DNA of 64,000 nucleotides, taken from the NCBI GenBank assembly GCA_002682825.1, contig NOKP01000020.1, forward strand, positions 186,001 to 250,000. The letters run 5' to 3'. The DNA is from Neonectria sp. B-13. Lineage: Eukaryota; Ascomycota; Sordariomycetes; Hypocreales; Nectriaceae. This document shows positions 41,175-53,202 of the stretch, piece by piece; positions within the stretch are counted from its first letter, which is position 1; each line of letters begins with the position of its first letter. The notes below the pieces were generated by a model. That model made no database searches and was not told where the DNA came from. It was given only the letters and a program-made list of their open reading frames with translations. Both the position numbers and the translations under genes were made by a program.

Positions 41175-42590
41175 ATGATTCTGCCCCGCGAGCACGAGAC
41201 GGCGTCCAACAAAGCGCCGCTGATACGGGCCATGGCGGCGCTACTCATGGTCATCATGATACTCTCTGTCATTACCCGTATTGTGATAAGACTGGCTACT
41301 GTCAGAAGCCTCAAGTTGGATGATACACTCGTCGCTGCTTCTACGGTAAGTTCTTTCTGCTCTTTCTTTTTTACGGCATAACAGGCCCTAGGTGTGACTT
41401 TGCTGATCAGCAGTAGATCGTGGCTATTGCTCAGTCGATCGCTGTAATTTTGCAGGGAGCCAACGGACTGGGGAAGCTCCATGGCCTCACGACTGACCGG
41501 ATCTCGTCTATTCTAAAGGTGACTAGAATCATCGTGGATTCTCAGGCTCAAAAGCTAACAAGACATGTTTCTCAATGACAGGCCGAATATACTTCCGACG
41601 CGCTGTTCATTGCCGCATTGCTCTTAGCCAAGATATCCGCAACGAGGACCATCTGGGGCATGGCACCTCGAAAGCGCAGAGGCTTGATCTGGGGTACCGA
41701 AGCCCTGATCGGCCTCTGGGCGATATCGTCGATCGCCGCTTCGTTTTTCCAGTGTTCGCTTCCGGAGCCTTGGGATTACATCAAGGGTCAATGCTTCAAC
41801 CGGGTACGCTGCACATTCGGGTCACCTCTTGCTGGACGAGCAACCGCGTCTAACCGCTACAACAGCCCGCATTCTGGATCTACGTCGATGCCCTCAACAT
41901 CATTACGGATCTCGCCATTACTTCTATTCTCATCGAGATGTTCATCCACTTGCAAACATCGTCGGCCAAGAAGAGCTTGGTAATCGGCGTCTTTGGGTGT
42001 CGCATTTTGTACGTATCATCACTCCCGATCCGCAAGGGGATACATTTGACGGCAATACTCTAACGACTTAAAGCATTATTCCTCCCATCATCTGCCATAT
42101 GTACTACTACAAACGCGCGATCGATTCGAAAAGCCCCTTGTTTGACATGTGGGCGCCGACTATTATACTACAAGTCATCCAATGCATGAGTATCATGGCA
42201 ACCTGCATCCCTTATCTTAAACCATTCTTGGACAGCCTGGAATCTGGACAGATGATCGCTGGCGATCTCCGCGGAACCAGCAGCAAGGGCAGCAACAGCA
42301 GAAGCGGCTACGGCTATGCCTCTGGCCACACGAGTCGTCCACGAGGCACGACCACCGGGGGGATCATGTCCGTTACTACAATGGCCTCGAACGCTTCTCA
42401 TCGGCGACAAAATTACGAAATGATGGACATGGACAAGTCTCGCGACCAGGGGAACAAGGCTACTGTCACGGCAGCACCTGAACCCAGCGGTTCGTGGGAT
42501 GGTCAGAGCCACACAAGCCAGACTGTGCTTGTTGAGCAGAGTTGGCAGGTGGATGTGCAGAGGAAGAACAGTGCCGTAGGAGATGCCTGA
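41175..42590 (+). CDS. Rhodopsin-domain (PTH11-like) seven-helix membrane protein (384 aa)
   Basis: Exons 41175-41345, 41417-41518, 41582-41803, 41866-42008 and 42074-42590. Hydrophobic segments follow the pattern of the fungal rhodopsin/SAT4 domain: AALLMVIMILSVITRIVIRL with LKLDDTLVAAST, GANGLGKL, AEYTSDALFIAALLLAKISA, ALIGLWAISSIAASFFQCSL with WDYIKGQCFNR, then FWIYVDALNIITDLAITSIL. The WxxxDxxNxxTDL segment is the family hallmark. The C-terminal 110 residues are hydrophilic and low-complexity (SSKGSNSRSGYGYASG), likely a cytosolic tail. Function is unknown for most members; some act as host- or nutrient-sensing receptors. The start at 41175 is the first ATG with good context; an upstream extension cannot be ruled out. 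Confidence 0.85.
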
Positions 42591-43643
42591 TTCTAGATTG
42601 TACTTTTCAACAATGGCCCTGCTTAGACAGCGTGTACGAAATGGGAGGAAACTCAGTTGCCAAGCCAAATCTCGGACATTACTTGACTTGAATGAAGCTA
42701 TTGAATTAGACGAGCACCAACGCGTGGAGACTTCAACTGCCGCAGCGTAGCCAAGAAGACGCCCGCGTTCCATCGTCCCCATGCCCACACACCCACGTTC
42801 ATGGACACGGTATTGGGATTGCGTACGCGAACTCATAATGGACCGAAATATATGGGGACCATGAATAAAATCCGCCAAGCTCGGTGCGCAGCCGGGGGAT
42901 AAATTAGCGTTGCGCGGACTGCGCGGATAAATACAGACAGATGTGGATATACTCTCTCTTCCCCAGGAAAACTCTAAGCTGATGCGAGCAAGGTGTGCTT
43001 GCTTTTAATCGTATGACGACTAGACGGGTACCAGTCAGGGGTTTGCGGTGTTACGTGGTATTGACTAAGATCGCATACTCGAGTTTCCACTTGCGATTCT
43101 TTATGCGTAGCTGGCTCCTTCGCGTCTCTTCCAATGAAGCTTGTCGGGGACCTTGTTGATCAATGCGGGCATTGTAGCGACGCGCTAAAATCCTGTACCG
43201 TGGGCGGACTGCAGAGGACGAAGTAGGTGGTGAGCGGTATATCTACAAGCACCTGCCGAGCAATACCTTGCCGAGCGGTGCCTTGCCGGTGCAGCAGGGA
43301 TCGGGTGAGACAGTCTTCACCTCCGATGCAGCAGGGTCGGGGCATCCGGGTCGAACCAACGACCAACCATTCTTGCCGTAGCCTGCAGTAGGAGTCAGAA
43401 GGAGCGTTGGTCGTGTCAGTTTCAGAGACGCTACCGGGAATGTTGCATCGTTGCACCCGGCACATGAACTCGCCGCAACGAAGTCGGGGGTTCGCCACGT
43501 TCTGTGCCTACCACGAACCGTATACTTAATAGATAACCCCCGTGCAGTGTTAGCTGCAGGCTCTTCCTTCCATCACCATCCCCTAATCTCCCACATTTAG
43601 GGCCCGCCTGATCCGCCAATCGACACACCACTCGTTCTCCAAG
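42591..43643. other. Upstream region of the amino-acid permease, with short imperfect repeats
   Basis: No gene is supported. At about 43251-43295 CCTTGCCGAGC-like units recur imperfectly two to three times. Nothing else is recognisable. Confidence 0.45.
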
Positions 43644-45564
43644 ATGGTTATCAGACGCGAGAGTCGCGAGCTCAGCGACGTGAGCCCGGGGAAAACCCCA
43701 GAGCCCAGAGTTGAAAATGTCTCGGAGGATTCCGATCGCGACAGCTATGATCGCGAGCAATTGGCTAGGCTCGGCAAGAAATCCGTCCTCAAGGTAAGTT
43801 AGGCGGGCTTCCTAACCCCTCCGCCGCCACGACAAATCTAAACAGGAATCTTTGTACAGCGAAACTTTCGTTTCTTGACCATTCTGGGCTTCAGCTGTGC
43901 CATTCTTGTAACATGGGAGGGCACACTCATGAACTTTGCGCCAGGTCTGGCAAATGGCGGCCCCGGCGGTCTCATCTATGGTTTTATCTTCGTCTGGATC
44001 GGTAACATCAGCGTCTTCTCTACTCTTTGCGAGCTCGTTTCTATTGCTCCTACGTCCGGTGGCCAGTATCACTGGGTGGCCATGCTGGCCCCTCGCTGGT
44101 GTTCCAAGTACCTGAGTTACATCACCGGCTGGTTGACTATGGCTGGATGGCAAGGCACCTCCGCCGCCGCTGCCTTTCTTACCGGCACCATGATACAGGG
44201 TCTTGTTACGTTTATGATCCCATCATACAATGCCAAGACGTGGCAGGGAACACTGATGCTCTGGATGTGCATCATCATTGCTGTCCTTATCAACACGCTT
44301 GTTAGCTCTATGCTTCCTAAGCTCGAGGGAATGATCCTGATTCTGCACATCATTGGCTTCTTCGCTGTCCTGATCACCTTAGTCACTTTCGGCGCCAACG
44401 GCGACGCATCCAGTGTTTTCCTCGAGTTTCGCAACGAAGGCATGTGGCCCACACAGGGTCTGTCATGGTTCGTAGGATTGCTGGGCTGCGTCTTTTCTTT
44501 CGCTGGTAAGCTTCGAGCTTCTTTGTCTGTCTCGGCTTGTATAATAACTAACATGGAACTCTTCAGGTGTCGACTGCTCCTTCCACGTAAGACCACCTAT
44601 TACAAAATTCGGCCGGATATCCATATTGGCTGCTCTACGGGCAAACCAAAATTACTGACTAAGCGTATAGATGTGTGAGGAAGTCAGAAATCCTTCTCTG
44701 GCTGTCCCTCGGTCCATAATGACCAGCGTCATGATCAACGGCGCCATGGGCCTTGCTATGATTATTGCCATGCTTTACGGCGCGACCGACATCGATGCGG
44801 CCATCAACTCCCCGACCGGCTACCCTTATATTGAGATATTCTACCAGGCTACCGGATCCAAGGCCGGAACTGCTGTCATGACGTCCCTGATTATTGTCAT
44901 GACCCTGTCTGCCATTGTTGGTGTCATCGCCGCCACCTCTCGCATGTTCTGGGCGTTTGCTCGAGACCGTGGTCTGCCATTCTGGTCTACTCTATCCAAG
45001 GTAAGGCTTCATCCTACCCAAGTCGCATCTTCAATTCGTGTACAGGCCGACTTACACCCATTATAGGTTGACTCTCGGACCAATGTCCCTGTCTGGGCCA
45101 TCACTATCACTAGTCTCATCTCGTGCCTCATCGGCCTTATCAACATCGGCTCTGCAGTCGTCTACAACGCCATTATTTCCGTCGCCGTGTCTGGCCTATA
45201 CTCATCCTACATCATGGCTGCAACCCTCCTTCTCTATCGCCGTTGCGGCAAGGGCTACAAGATGCCTGACCCAAGTGCACTTCCTGCTCTGGCCGACATC
45301 ACTGCTGGTGAGGGTCAGGCTCTTGTCTGGGGCCCCTGGCACGTCCCCGGCATGTTCGGCATCATCAACAACACCTTTGCATGTCTTTTCATGCTTGTTA
45401 TCTGGTTTTTTAGCTTCTGGCCTCCGCAAACCCCCGTCGCCCCAGATACAATGAACTATGCCTCGTTGATGACTGGTGGAGTTGCGGTTCTTAGCACTGT
45501 ATACTACCTGATGGGGGCGAACAAGGTGTACAAAGGACCTCAGATGGAAATTCAGGCGAACTGA
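43644..45564 (+). CDS. APC-family amino acid/GABA-type permease with a 20-nt microexon (547 aa)
   Basis: Exons 43644-43793, 43860-44505, 44569-44588, 44671-45000 and 45067-45564. Twelve helices are expected; family signatures are GFSCAILVTWEG, GGPGGLIYGFIFVW, SIAPTSGGQYHWVAMLAP, LSYITGWLTMAGWQG and, near the end, ATSRMFWAFARDRGLPFW. The 20-nt exon encodes VDCSFH of the conserved helix-6 end (FAGVDCSFHMCEEVRNP), which leads into EEVRNPSLAVPRSIM. Such permeases import GABA, choline or other amino compounds at the plasma membrane. AATAAA at 45630-45635 is a plausible poly(A) signal. Substrate not determined by sequence alone. Confidence 0.93.
44569..44588 (+). other. 20-nt microexon of the APC permease
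   Basis: Flanked by CTTCAG on the left and GTAAGA on the right; with the preceding single G it encodes G-VDCSFH. Skipping it would shift the frame before exon 4, which starts cleanly with MCEEV. Confidence 0.7.
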
Positions 45565-48500
45565 TGTTCGTGTATAACATTGTGTAGTTGGTAGCATCTC
45601 AGCAAATGCCATATAGGTTTTGCTGACTTAATAAAGCGCCACTATGAGTTTTTCCCGTTCATCCACACCATGGCTCCCTGTCGATAATGCGACTTGATGG
45701 TGAATTTAGGTTGCTAGAAAGAAGACCTTGAATCAAAGGCCATGGCTACTTGAAACGCAAGTTGCGCTTGATGTTACAGAGTTATACCCGAGCTTTGCAA
45801 CAACATCTCAATGCGAATTCTAACTAAAGATTCAATGGCTTTACAGAAGCGCCAAGGTACACAGCGACACTCCCTGTCGTAGTAGATAGTAGCCTTACGG
45901 CCAAACTAGATGAGAGAACTGCCACCTGTGACGGAGAAACTTCAAACTGAGACCAACAGCGTGTTCGACAAGGTGTGAATGCGCCTCCACCTAAAACTAC
46001 GGACACTCTTCTAAGCGATGATGCTGGGTGGACAGAGTTTACCGGCGAGGCGTAGCATTCTGAGTGGTGACGACGAACTTTACGGGAGCGATCTGACATC
46101 ATCATTCGCATGCTTGGCTGGGTGCACTGGTGCACGTAGTATTCGAAGATGACGTTGTCCATGACCCATGTACTTAATTATATGGGATTTAGATCGGCCT
46201 GTAAGTATAATCAGATGTGCGAAAACTCTACACATTGTTTATTTACGCATCAGTGGGCGCAAATGGGACCCGCGAGTTTGTGGTTCTAGTTTCCTTGTCC
46301 CAGAGCCAACTCAAACGTCTTCTTGGCCAGGCACTCTGACAAATGAGACACTATGCGCTGGCTCGATTGCGGGTTGGTTTTTCGCGTTGGGCTTCTTTAC
46401 CCTGATGCCCGACGATGCGCTGTCTCGGACAGGTAAATGTGGATGCAACCAACGGAGGAGACAGTCGTCTTCCCTGTTTTGAGTGACATTAGATATCGAT
46501 GTGCCCACGGCTACTCAGCTAACGGCTGATCTGATCGGACAAGTAGAGGCGTTGGGGCATCTCATTGGGTAACCATGTCTTGGATTTGTTGTAAGGGCTG
46601 GGGAGATCCTCGGTGGAATAGGTCGTCACTTAGCATTTTGCAGACTTCATTAAGTTATGCACTACCTCAGCTGAGGAGATCGCGTGAACTTTAATCGTCC
46701 CGTGCCGAGTCATTACGACTTGTCAACTCTCTGTCAATTGTGATCGGAAACGCTTTACACCGCAGCGATTCTCTGGGACTCTGCTCACAATCGGCCCTTT
46801 TGCGGGCTGAGTCCTGCGTCATGATGGAGTGAGGACTTTTCTGGGCTCACGAATAGAATGCCCCAATTTTGACTGCTATGCATGGGCAACAATGGACTCC
46901 AATGTTCGAGTGGCGATTCCATGAACACTCCCACAACCTCATTCATGCATGCATGATCTTGGCGGATCCAGGTTGCTCACGTCTTCATCACGCAAATGGG
47001 CCACGAAAGCGCTGCCTGTCCGACAAGCTGCTCGGTCTCCCTTATGAAAAGATGCACCATTTTTAGAGAAAGTATGTTTAACCTGATATAGTCAGCGGAA
47101 TGTCACAGGAACAGGGGAGGCTAATAAGTGCAAGCTGACACATGCAAATATACATATATAACTATATACCTAGTATTCATGTAAATCTGAGCAAGGAATA
47201 TATTATAAATGAGGCAATTGTAAGTAAAGGATTTAATTAAAATGGCGGCTATGACTGCATTCTCAGGTCTTCCTAACTTTAGGTGGTGAAATCACTATAA
47301 CTAGAGTTGCGGGTGAAGGCGTCAGAAATGACGGGCGTTAGGGCTGCATAGGGCTAGTGGTGGGTCACTGAGAGCGACCTCTATGTCTTGGTAAATCATG
47401 TGGTAGCCTATGTACCTTTAAGTCACACCTAGGCTAGCTGCAGTAAGTTAAACATAGTTTCCTAAGAACGGTGCATCGTTTCAATAAGGGAGGCCAAGCT
47501 GTTGTAGCTTGATGTCTCAGTCACTGAGGTCTTAATTAACACAGCAATATTTCTCGCTTTTTATTATGATGGGGTCAACGCAGGTCCAACTTCAGTTGTC
47601 TAAGGTTGTTGCTTTGTGCTAGTTGAAGGTGCTCACGGACAGCAGAATAGACATTGCAAGAAACCGGTTTACAGTCAAGACTTGGCCTTGGGATAGCTTG
47701 GGGGTTCATATTCTACAGGGAATAATTCTGTGACATCTGAGGTCCAAGGCTACTGAACTAAGACTTATCTGCTGTAAGGGCGTTGCCGTCAGTATTGCAT
47801 CATCTCGCTCAAAGGTCACTTTGTCAGCGTTGCTAAGAGTTAGACTCCGCAATTACAATACTTTGAAGTCCCTGTAGCCGGCAAACTGAATCTCAGACAT
47901 GTGTCTCCGTTTTCGGAATATGATCGTCGCTTGACGTTACTTGAATCGAAACCTGATTGTGCAGGTTTTACCAAATGAAGTTGGGCTGCAAGGTCTGAGG
48001 AGAAGAAAAATCGAAAATCCCAGATACACACGCCTTGAATACTTCAGAACGATTACACCATCTCCCTTCCTCATATCAGAGTCGAAGCAATTAGCAAATG
48101 TGGAGGAAATGCATTTAGTCAAGCCGGTAGACGGCAAGTGCCATGCCAGAAGTAGAGCGCCCCGGAGGCTCCACTTGTAACGATGTGGTCGAGAACACGG
48201 CTGCTTATTAGGATTGTATGTTTTTTTATCATATGAAATGGTTGGCAGGCAAAATAGCCGTGCCGATGCCGTTGAATGCCCGAGTGCTTGTTCATCGGGC
48301 CTCGGGAACAGAATCGTACATATTCTGGTTTCACATAGCCGATACGGCAGCCAGTCATCTTTTGAGAAATGCCCATGTCTCCCTGCATATTCCAGACATT
48401 ACGGCTCCTGCATGCAAACCATCCAGAGCCTAGACCAAGCTGCGCACATTTTTTGAAGCATTCCTCTCAAAGAGGAAGCTCTGTGTCCTCAATTGTGGAC

Positions 48501-49954
48501 CTATGCTAGGCTTTGCTTAAGCCACCCCCTTTGTCTGTGGACGGGACAGCTGCCAAGCTGGCCCATTGGCCTTGTGGCGCGGGATATTCCAGTCCCAGAG
48601 ACAGACATGCGGTACACAAAGACGCGGGAGCTAGGCTGGTTTTGCCATCATGTTTGCCCACCTGGGGCGGAATCATCCCGGTCTCGGCCTTGGTGACTTT
48701 CGGCCTTTCCGTCATGACTGCAAGTCCGAAACTGCCGACATCGTGACTGGCATCCTGTCTGAGGCACGAGATTCAGTTTCATGACGCAATCTTCGGCAAG
48801 TTCTCGCCATTGCACTACTGCGTCGAAAGCAAGGAGGAACGGGACCGACGTCATTTTCTGAAAGGTAGAAAGCAAGTTGAAGGTACTCGCGGCTGATATT
48901 CCCAGCTACGGGAAAGGTTGTTAAAGCTCCTGCTAAAGCGGACTCTCCACATAGCAGAGCTGATCATGTAATACAGAGTATATTCATTTTCACACTATAC
49001 ATGTCAACTGCCGACAGACACAATACACAGCTGTGCTGGCTGTGTGGAGGCTTCGGAGAATACAGAGACCCCGACGGCCCATTTTGCAAGCTGCGAAGCC
49101 AATCTAATCTGTCCATAAATACCCGCTTTAGCACTGATCGCGCTCGGGAGGCAAGCCCACACTCTTTGACGGCTGACGCAAGTCACGGCTAGAGCCTAGA
49201 AGCCGTTCACTAGGGTAAATGTGTGATCTAACTAACGGAATAGGCTGCATCCGCTGCGGGGGCACCCGAGCTTAGATCCAAGCCACCTAGATCGTTCGTG
49301 ATCTCGAGCAACAATAAACTTCATAGTCTACCAACCTATGGTAACTAGAGATAAGCCCGGGTTACTCAAACTTGCATTTGTCGACGTTGTCGATGAACTC
49401 TGTCCTCCTTGGCCCACCCTAGCCAGCTCTCGAACCTCCAAGATCGTGTTCCTGCGACTAAATGGCGGTATACAAGTCAGAGATGAGACCAAGGATCAAG
49501 GATCGGCAAGCTCCTCAGGATCGAGCCGATTTGCAAATCCGCAGATAGTTCTTGACACACCCTTGATTGAGGCCACAAAACCCTGGAGAGCCGAGTCTGG
49601 ATCTAACAGCAACCTTGTCTCATCCAGCCGAGGCATGTCTCAGTTGCCTATGCACCCGTGGCCGCGTAGGTCAACGCTCCGAAAGCAAAAAGCGGTGGGC
49701 ACTGGAATGTGCATCGGGCCTGGTATGAACTCTCAAGCTTAACAGCCTGTGGTGGATGCCAGCGCCGAAAGCGGACTTCGAGTCTTTGGCCGGGAGCCTT
49801 CTTCCCGCACCGACAATAACATCGGGATGCATTTCATTTAGGTATATATAGAGCTCCTTTCTGTTTAATATGTTTGAATTGTCATTAAACTCTCTCAGTT
49901 CACAAACACAACCATATACTTCGTTGATATCTCTAATCCTATCACTTCTCAACA
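45565..49954. other. 4.4-kb gene desert
   Basis: No frame on either strand shows a motif, signal peptide or convincing exon chain. Frames up to about 135 codons exist (for example 49338-49742) but look random and low-complexity. The stretch 47100-47260 is AT-rich. The region 48640-48900 gives protein-like words in one frame (HYCVESKEERDRRHFLKG) that I cannot name. A TATATATA at 49843-49850 belongs to the next gene. Confidence 0.5.
49843..49850 (+). promoter_or_regulatory. TATA box of the small secreted protein gene
   Basis: TATATATA about 112 bp upstream of the ATG at 49955, followed by a pyrimidine-rich leader. Confidence 0.55.
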
Positions 49955-50658
49955 ATGAAGTTCTCAAACGTTCTCTTCTTTGCCTCCGTGGCTCTAGCCG
50001 CTCCCGCTTCCCCGCAAACGCGACAGGGAACCACAGTCGTGGGAACCATCCTGAACGCTGCAAACACATTGACCACGACTACGCAGACAAACCTTAACCA
50101 AATCAGTGAGCATTCGATTGTCACCCGTTTAAACGCCAGGCCACTAACTTGTTAGACTCTATCGTCGCCAGCATCAAGAACAATGTTGGCGGTACCATCG
50201 CTATTGATGTTCAGGCTGCGCTCAAGGCCAACCTCGCCGCAGTTGCTACGGCTCTGCAGACTGCTGCCGTGGCTATCAATACTGCCACGACTGCCGCCTT
50301 GACCGGAATCGGCGGCCAACTCCAAAACCTCACTGAGCAAGAGATCCAAGAGCTCAACACAGCCTCTCAGCAGATTGTTGAGGTTGTCAGCAACGTCAGC
50401 GCCACCCTGACCATCATCGCTTCCGATCTGCGCCCGGCTGTCAGCAGTCTCTTGGTTTCCGAGATCAATGTTATCAAGGCATCCATAACCCCCCTCGTTT
50501 TGCCCATCTTGAACTTCATCAACGTCGTCCGAACATTTTATGCTTCTGCTACCGTTACTGTCACTGGTCTTACCAACATTCTGCAGGTCGTACTCCCCAT
50601 TGTCAGCAATCTCCTGGCAACCCTCGGCCTCTCTCTCCTCGGCCTTCCTATTGTCTAA
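49955..50658 (+). CDS. Small secreted hydrophobic protein, unknown family (217 aa)
   Basis: Exons 49955-50105 and 50156-50658. MKFSNVLFFASVALAAPASP is a clear signal peptide with cleavage likely after ALA or ASP; a QTRQG stretch follows. The mature part is rich in Ala, Thr, Val, Leu and Ile without Cys, built of helix-like stretches such as DVQAALKANLAAVATALQ and TASQQIVEVVSNVSATL, and ends in a very hydrophobic tail (ILQVVLPIVSNLLATLGLSL then LGLPIV). One N-glycosylation-type NVSA site is present. It resembles in style fungal surface/cell-wall proteins with amphipathic helices (HsbA-like), but I see no diagnostic motif. A strong TATA box suggests regulated, possibly high expression. Confidence 0.8.
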
Positions 50659-53202
50659 GTTTTGCTGGCAAGACAAGGCGTATTGGTCAAGCCGACCAGA
50701 GAAAAAACAGCCCAGGGGGATGATCATCAATTCAGACGTTGAGGAATTACGAGGGCTTGTGGAATTCAAGGGATATTAGCATCGGGCAACTTTCATTCAT
50801 TCAGATAATCATCATCAACTGAATCTAGTTTCAGCGTGGACACATTACCCCACCATCAATAAAATAACACATGGCCAACAAGTTTACAAATTTCATTCTT
50901 CCATTGGATCTGGGGCTTAACACCAGGTCGTTACTACTCATACACATGATCATCGGTTCGTCCTAAATTAGAAGCCATTCATCGTGTAACTCTGCACAAT
51001 AGTTGATTCTACCTACTGGGGATAAAACCCACGAACGCCTCGGTCTAACTATGACATCAGCTTTTCAGCCAGAGGTGAATGCGTTGTACAGTGGGAGCTA
51101 GAGAGGTTAATGCAATCAAGGTTGTGGTGTCAATCAAATGAAGACTCTGCGTGATCACGAAGAACGATTTTGTCAACTAATTTAGTAACACCCAACATTT
51201 AATTAACAATGGAATAATATCTTATAATACGTCGGCGAAAAGGGGCTTAAGTAGCTTATATCTGCCTATAATAATGTATTATAGAGAATAATATTGATAA
51301 ATCGTCTCTGAGAGCATCTCTGGCATGTATGTTGACCAAGAGTTTCAGCAGAATCAATGTGAGTGGCAATATTAGAAGCATATTATTATATGGTAATTTT
51401 CAGTAATATTAATCCTCTGTGAAATCTGTGACACGCTTTAGCTCAGTTAAATAATTGCACGGAACATTCTAGTATGTATTTTAGAAATCACTATTTGTAT
51501 AGCTTGGGGTGTGCTTGCCTTGGGACGACCTAGGCGCGGGTAATGGAAATGCCCGTGGATATTCTCGTTGGCCATGCAGACGAATACACACCATCAGACT
51601 TTTTAATTGATTTTACGAGTTCATAGCCCTCATATCTCTTGATCAGTACTTTCTTGTGCGGTTTTGCTAATATTAGGAAAACCGTTAACAAGACGGTCGC
51701 CGAGAACAGGCGGAGCAAGAAACTTCATTGCCACTTCCAATCTTATACTTGCTCTTGCTAATCAACGCAGCGTGTAAAATCTTCATCCGTCAGCCATTAC
51801 AAAGCGTCTCTATTCCATGAACGGATAGGAACACCTTGGGTTTCAAATTCAGTCGCGCTCACATCGACCAGCACTGCGTGGCAATAACAGCAGCTCCGGT
51901 TTTCCAGCAGCCGAACTTCGTCATGTTTATTTGCCAAGAGTGATTGCCAAGTTGGCATGCCCAGGCGGTATTTCAGGAGATCCCTGGCTTCACCTTCGCC
52001 GTCTTACTTTGGGCCAAAAGCGCTCGTCCGTACCTGAGCCGACCTAGTGGTGCGCCAAGCATAACATGCCTAACCGCAGTCCTTTCATTTGCTCCACTAC
52101 TTGAAACTCAGTCTAGCTCTAACCAAATCCGCGACTTGAAGGAGGATCCGATTTAGGCAACTGGAATGAGAGATCTGACAAGGCTCAGTCAGTCCAGGTG
52201 ACCAGTTGCGGCGTGTTCAAGGTATGAACGGCACTCTCACCGCAGCGATACAGGCTGTCCAGACGTACGTAGTCTAGATGAGCTCCCTTCATTCTTTTTC
52301 ACTTATGTTGCCGCGTTGGTGTTGTAGCTCTGCAAAGAAATGGTTCGCCGGATGCGTAGAGCGGGCTAGAGTCAAATCGGATCAGCAACTTCCAGTGCGT
52401 CACAGTGGAGAAGCCCGCAAAAGATAGCATCTAGACTAGTTTGCTAGTCTGCTTGAGGAAATCATAGACTACAGGAGTGACATCCACTAAAGCCACACTC
52501 TCTCCGCCCTCGGCGTCGGTATCCTCAATCAGGGGACCGCATTTGAGGCCAGGGTTTGACCTAGTTAATCCGCCCATTGGACCTGCCAAGCAATGAACCT
52601 TTCCCATAACGAGATATGGTCATTCATTGCCCACCGTTGGATCGAGAAGCATGTTTTGACAGAATCAAACGCTTCCATAAACAAGGGCATTTCGGGTAAC
52701 CCCGTGATCATCGTACCTTGGATACTACTACACCCCGGAATCTACCGAGAGCCTCGCAGAATGCGTTACAGTACGAGGCCCACCCTACGGAATGTTCGTT
52801 GTCGAACAACAGATGTGAGACAAGCGCCTTCGGGGACTTTGTTTTCGTAACTATGAAAAAGGTTTGAGCGCCGTGCTAATAAGAAAACGGTCTTGATCCG
52901 TTTAGTCTGCAATTACGCTTTCATAATATCATAAACTGTGTAGGTTCGATCTGATTTGGCGGTGGGCTAGTGCGTGTTCTAGAACTAGTCGATCAGCTGT
53001 GAAAATAAATACATGATGGCATTGAAAACCTAGGTTCTAATAGATTAACCATCAAGATTTTCATTATCGTTGACTACCTACTCCCCGTCCTAAGATCAGT
53101 CGTGTTTCAAAGCGGACTGTGGAGGAGCCACTTTTACTTTGCATACGTCCGTTTATCGAATAACACTCACCGAGCAATTCAATACCCCGTCACATCTTGA
53201 AA
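50659..53202. other. Gene-free 2.5 kb with AT-rich island and a broken secreted-peptide relic
   Basis: Positions about 51180-51480 are AT-rich. On the minus strand at 51530-51730 an ATG (about 51736) gives MKF, and a shifted frame then reads LLRLFSATVLLTVFLILA with a basic continuation (KPHKKVLIKRYEGYE), ending TAG at 51530. This looks like a signal-peptide-bearing small protein broken by a one-base shift. The rest is unremarkable. Confidence 0.4.

Noticed and set aside
43320..43400. tRNA-like T-arm word (GGTTCGACCC on the minus strand)
   Set aside because: No matching acceptor, D-arm or anticodon stem can be folded around it.
49338..49742. 134-codon plus-strand frame
   Set aside because: Ser-rich random-looking sequence without motif, splice partner or promoter evidence.
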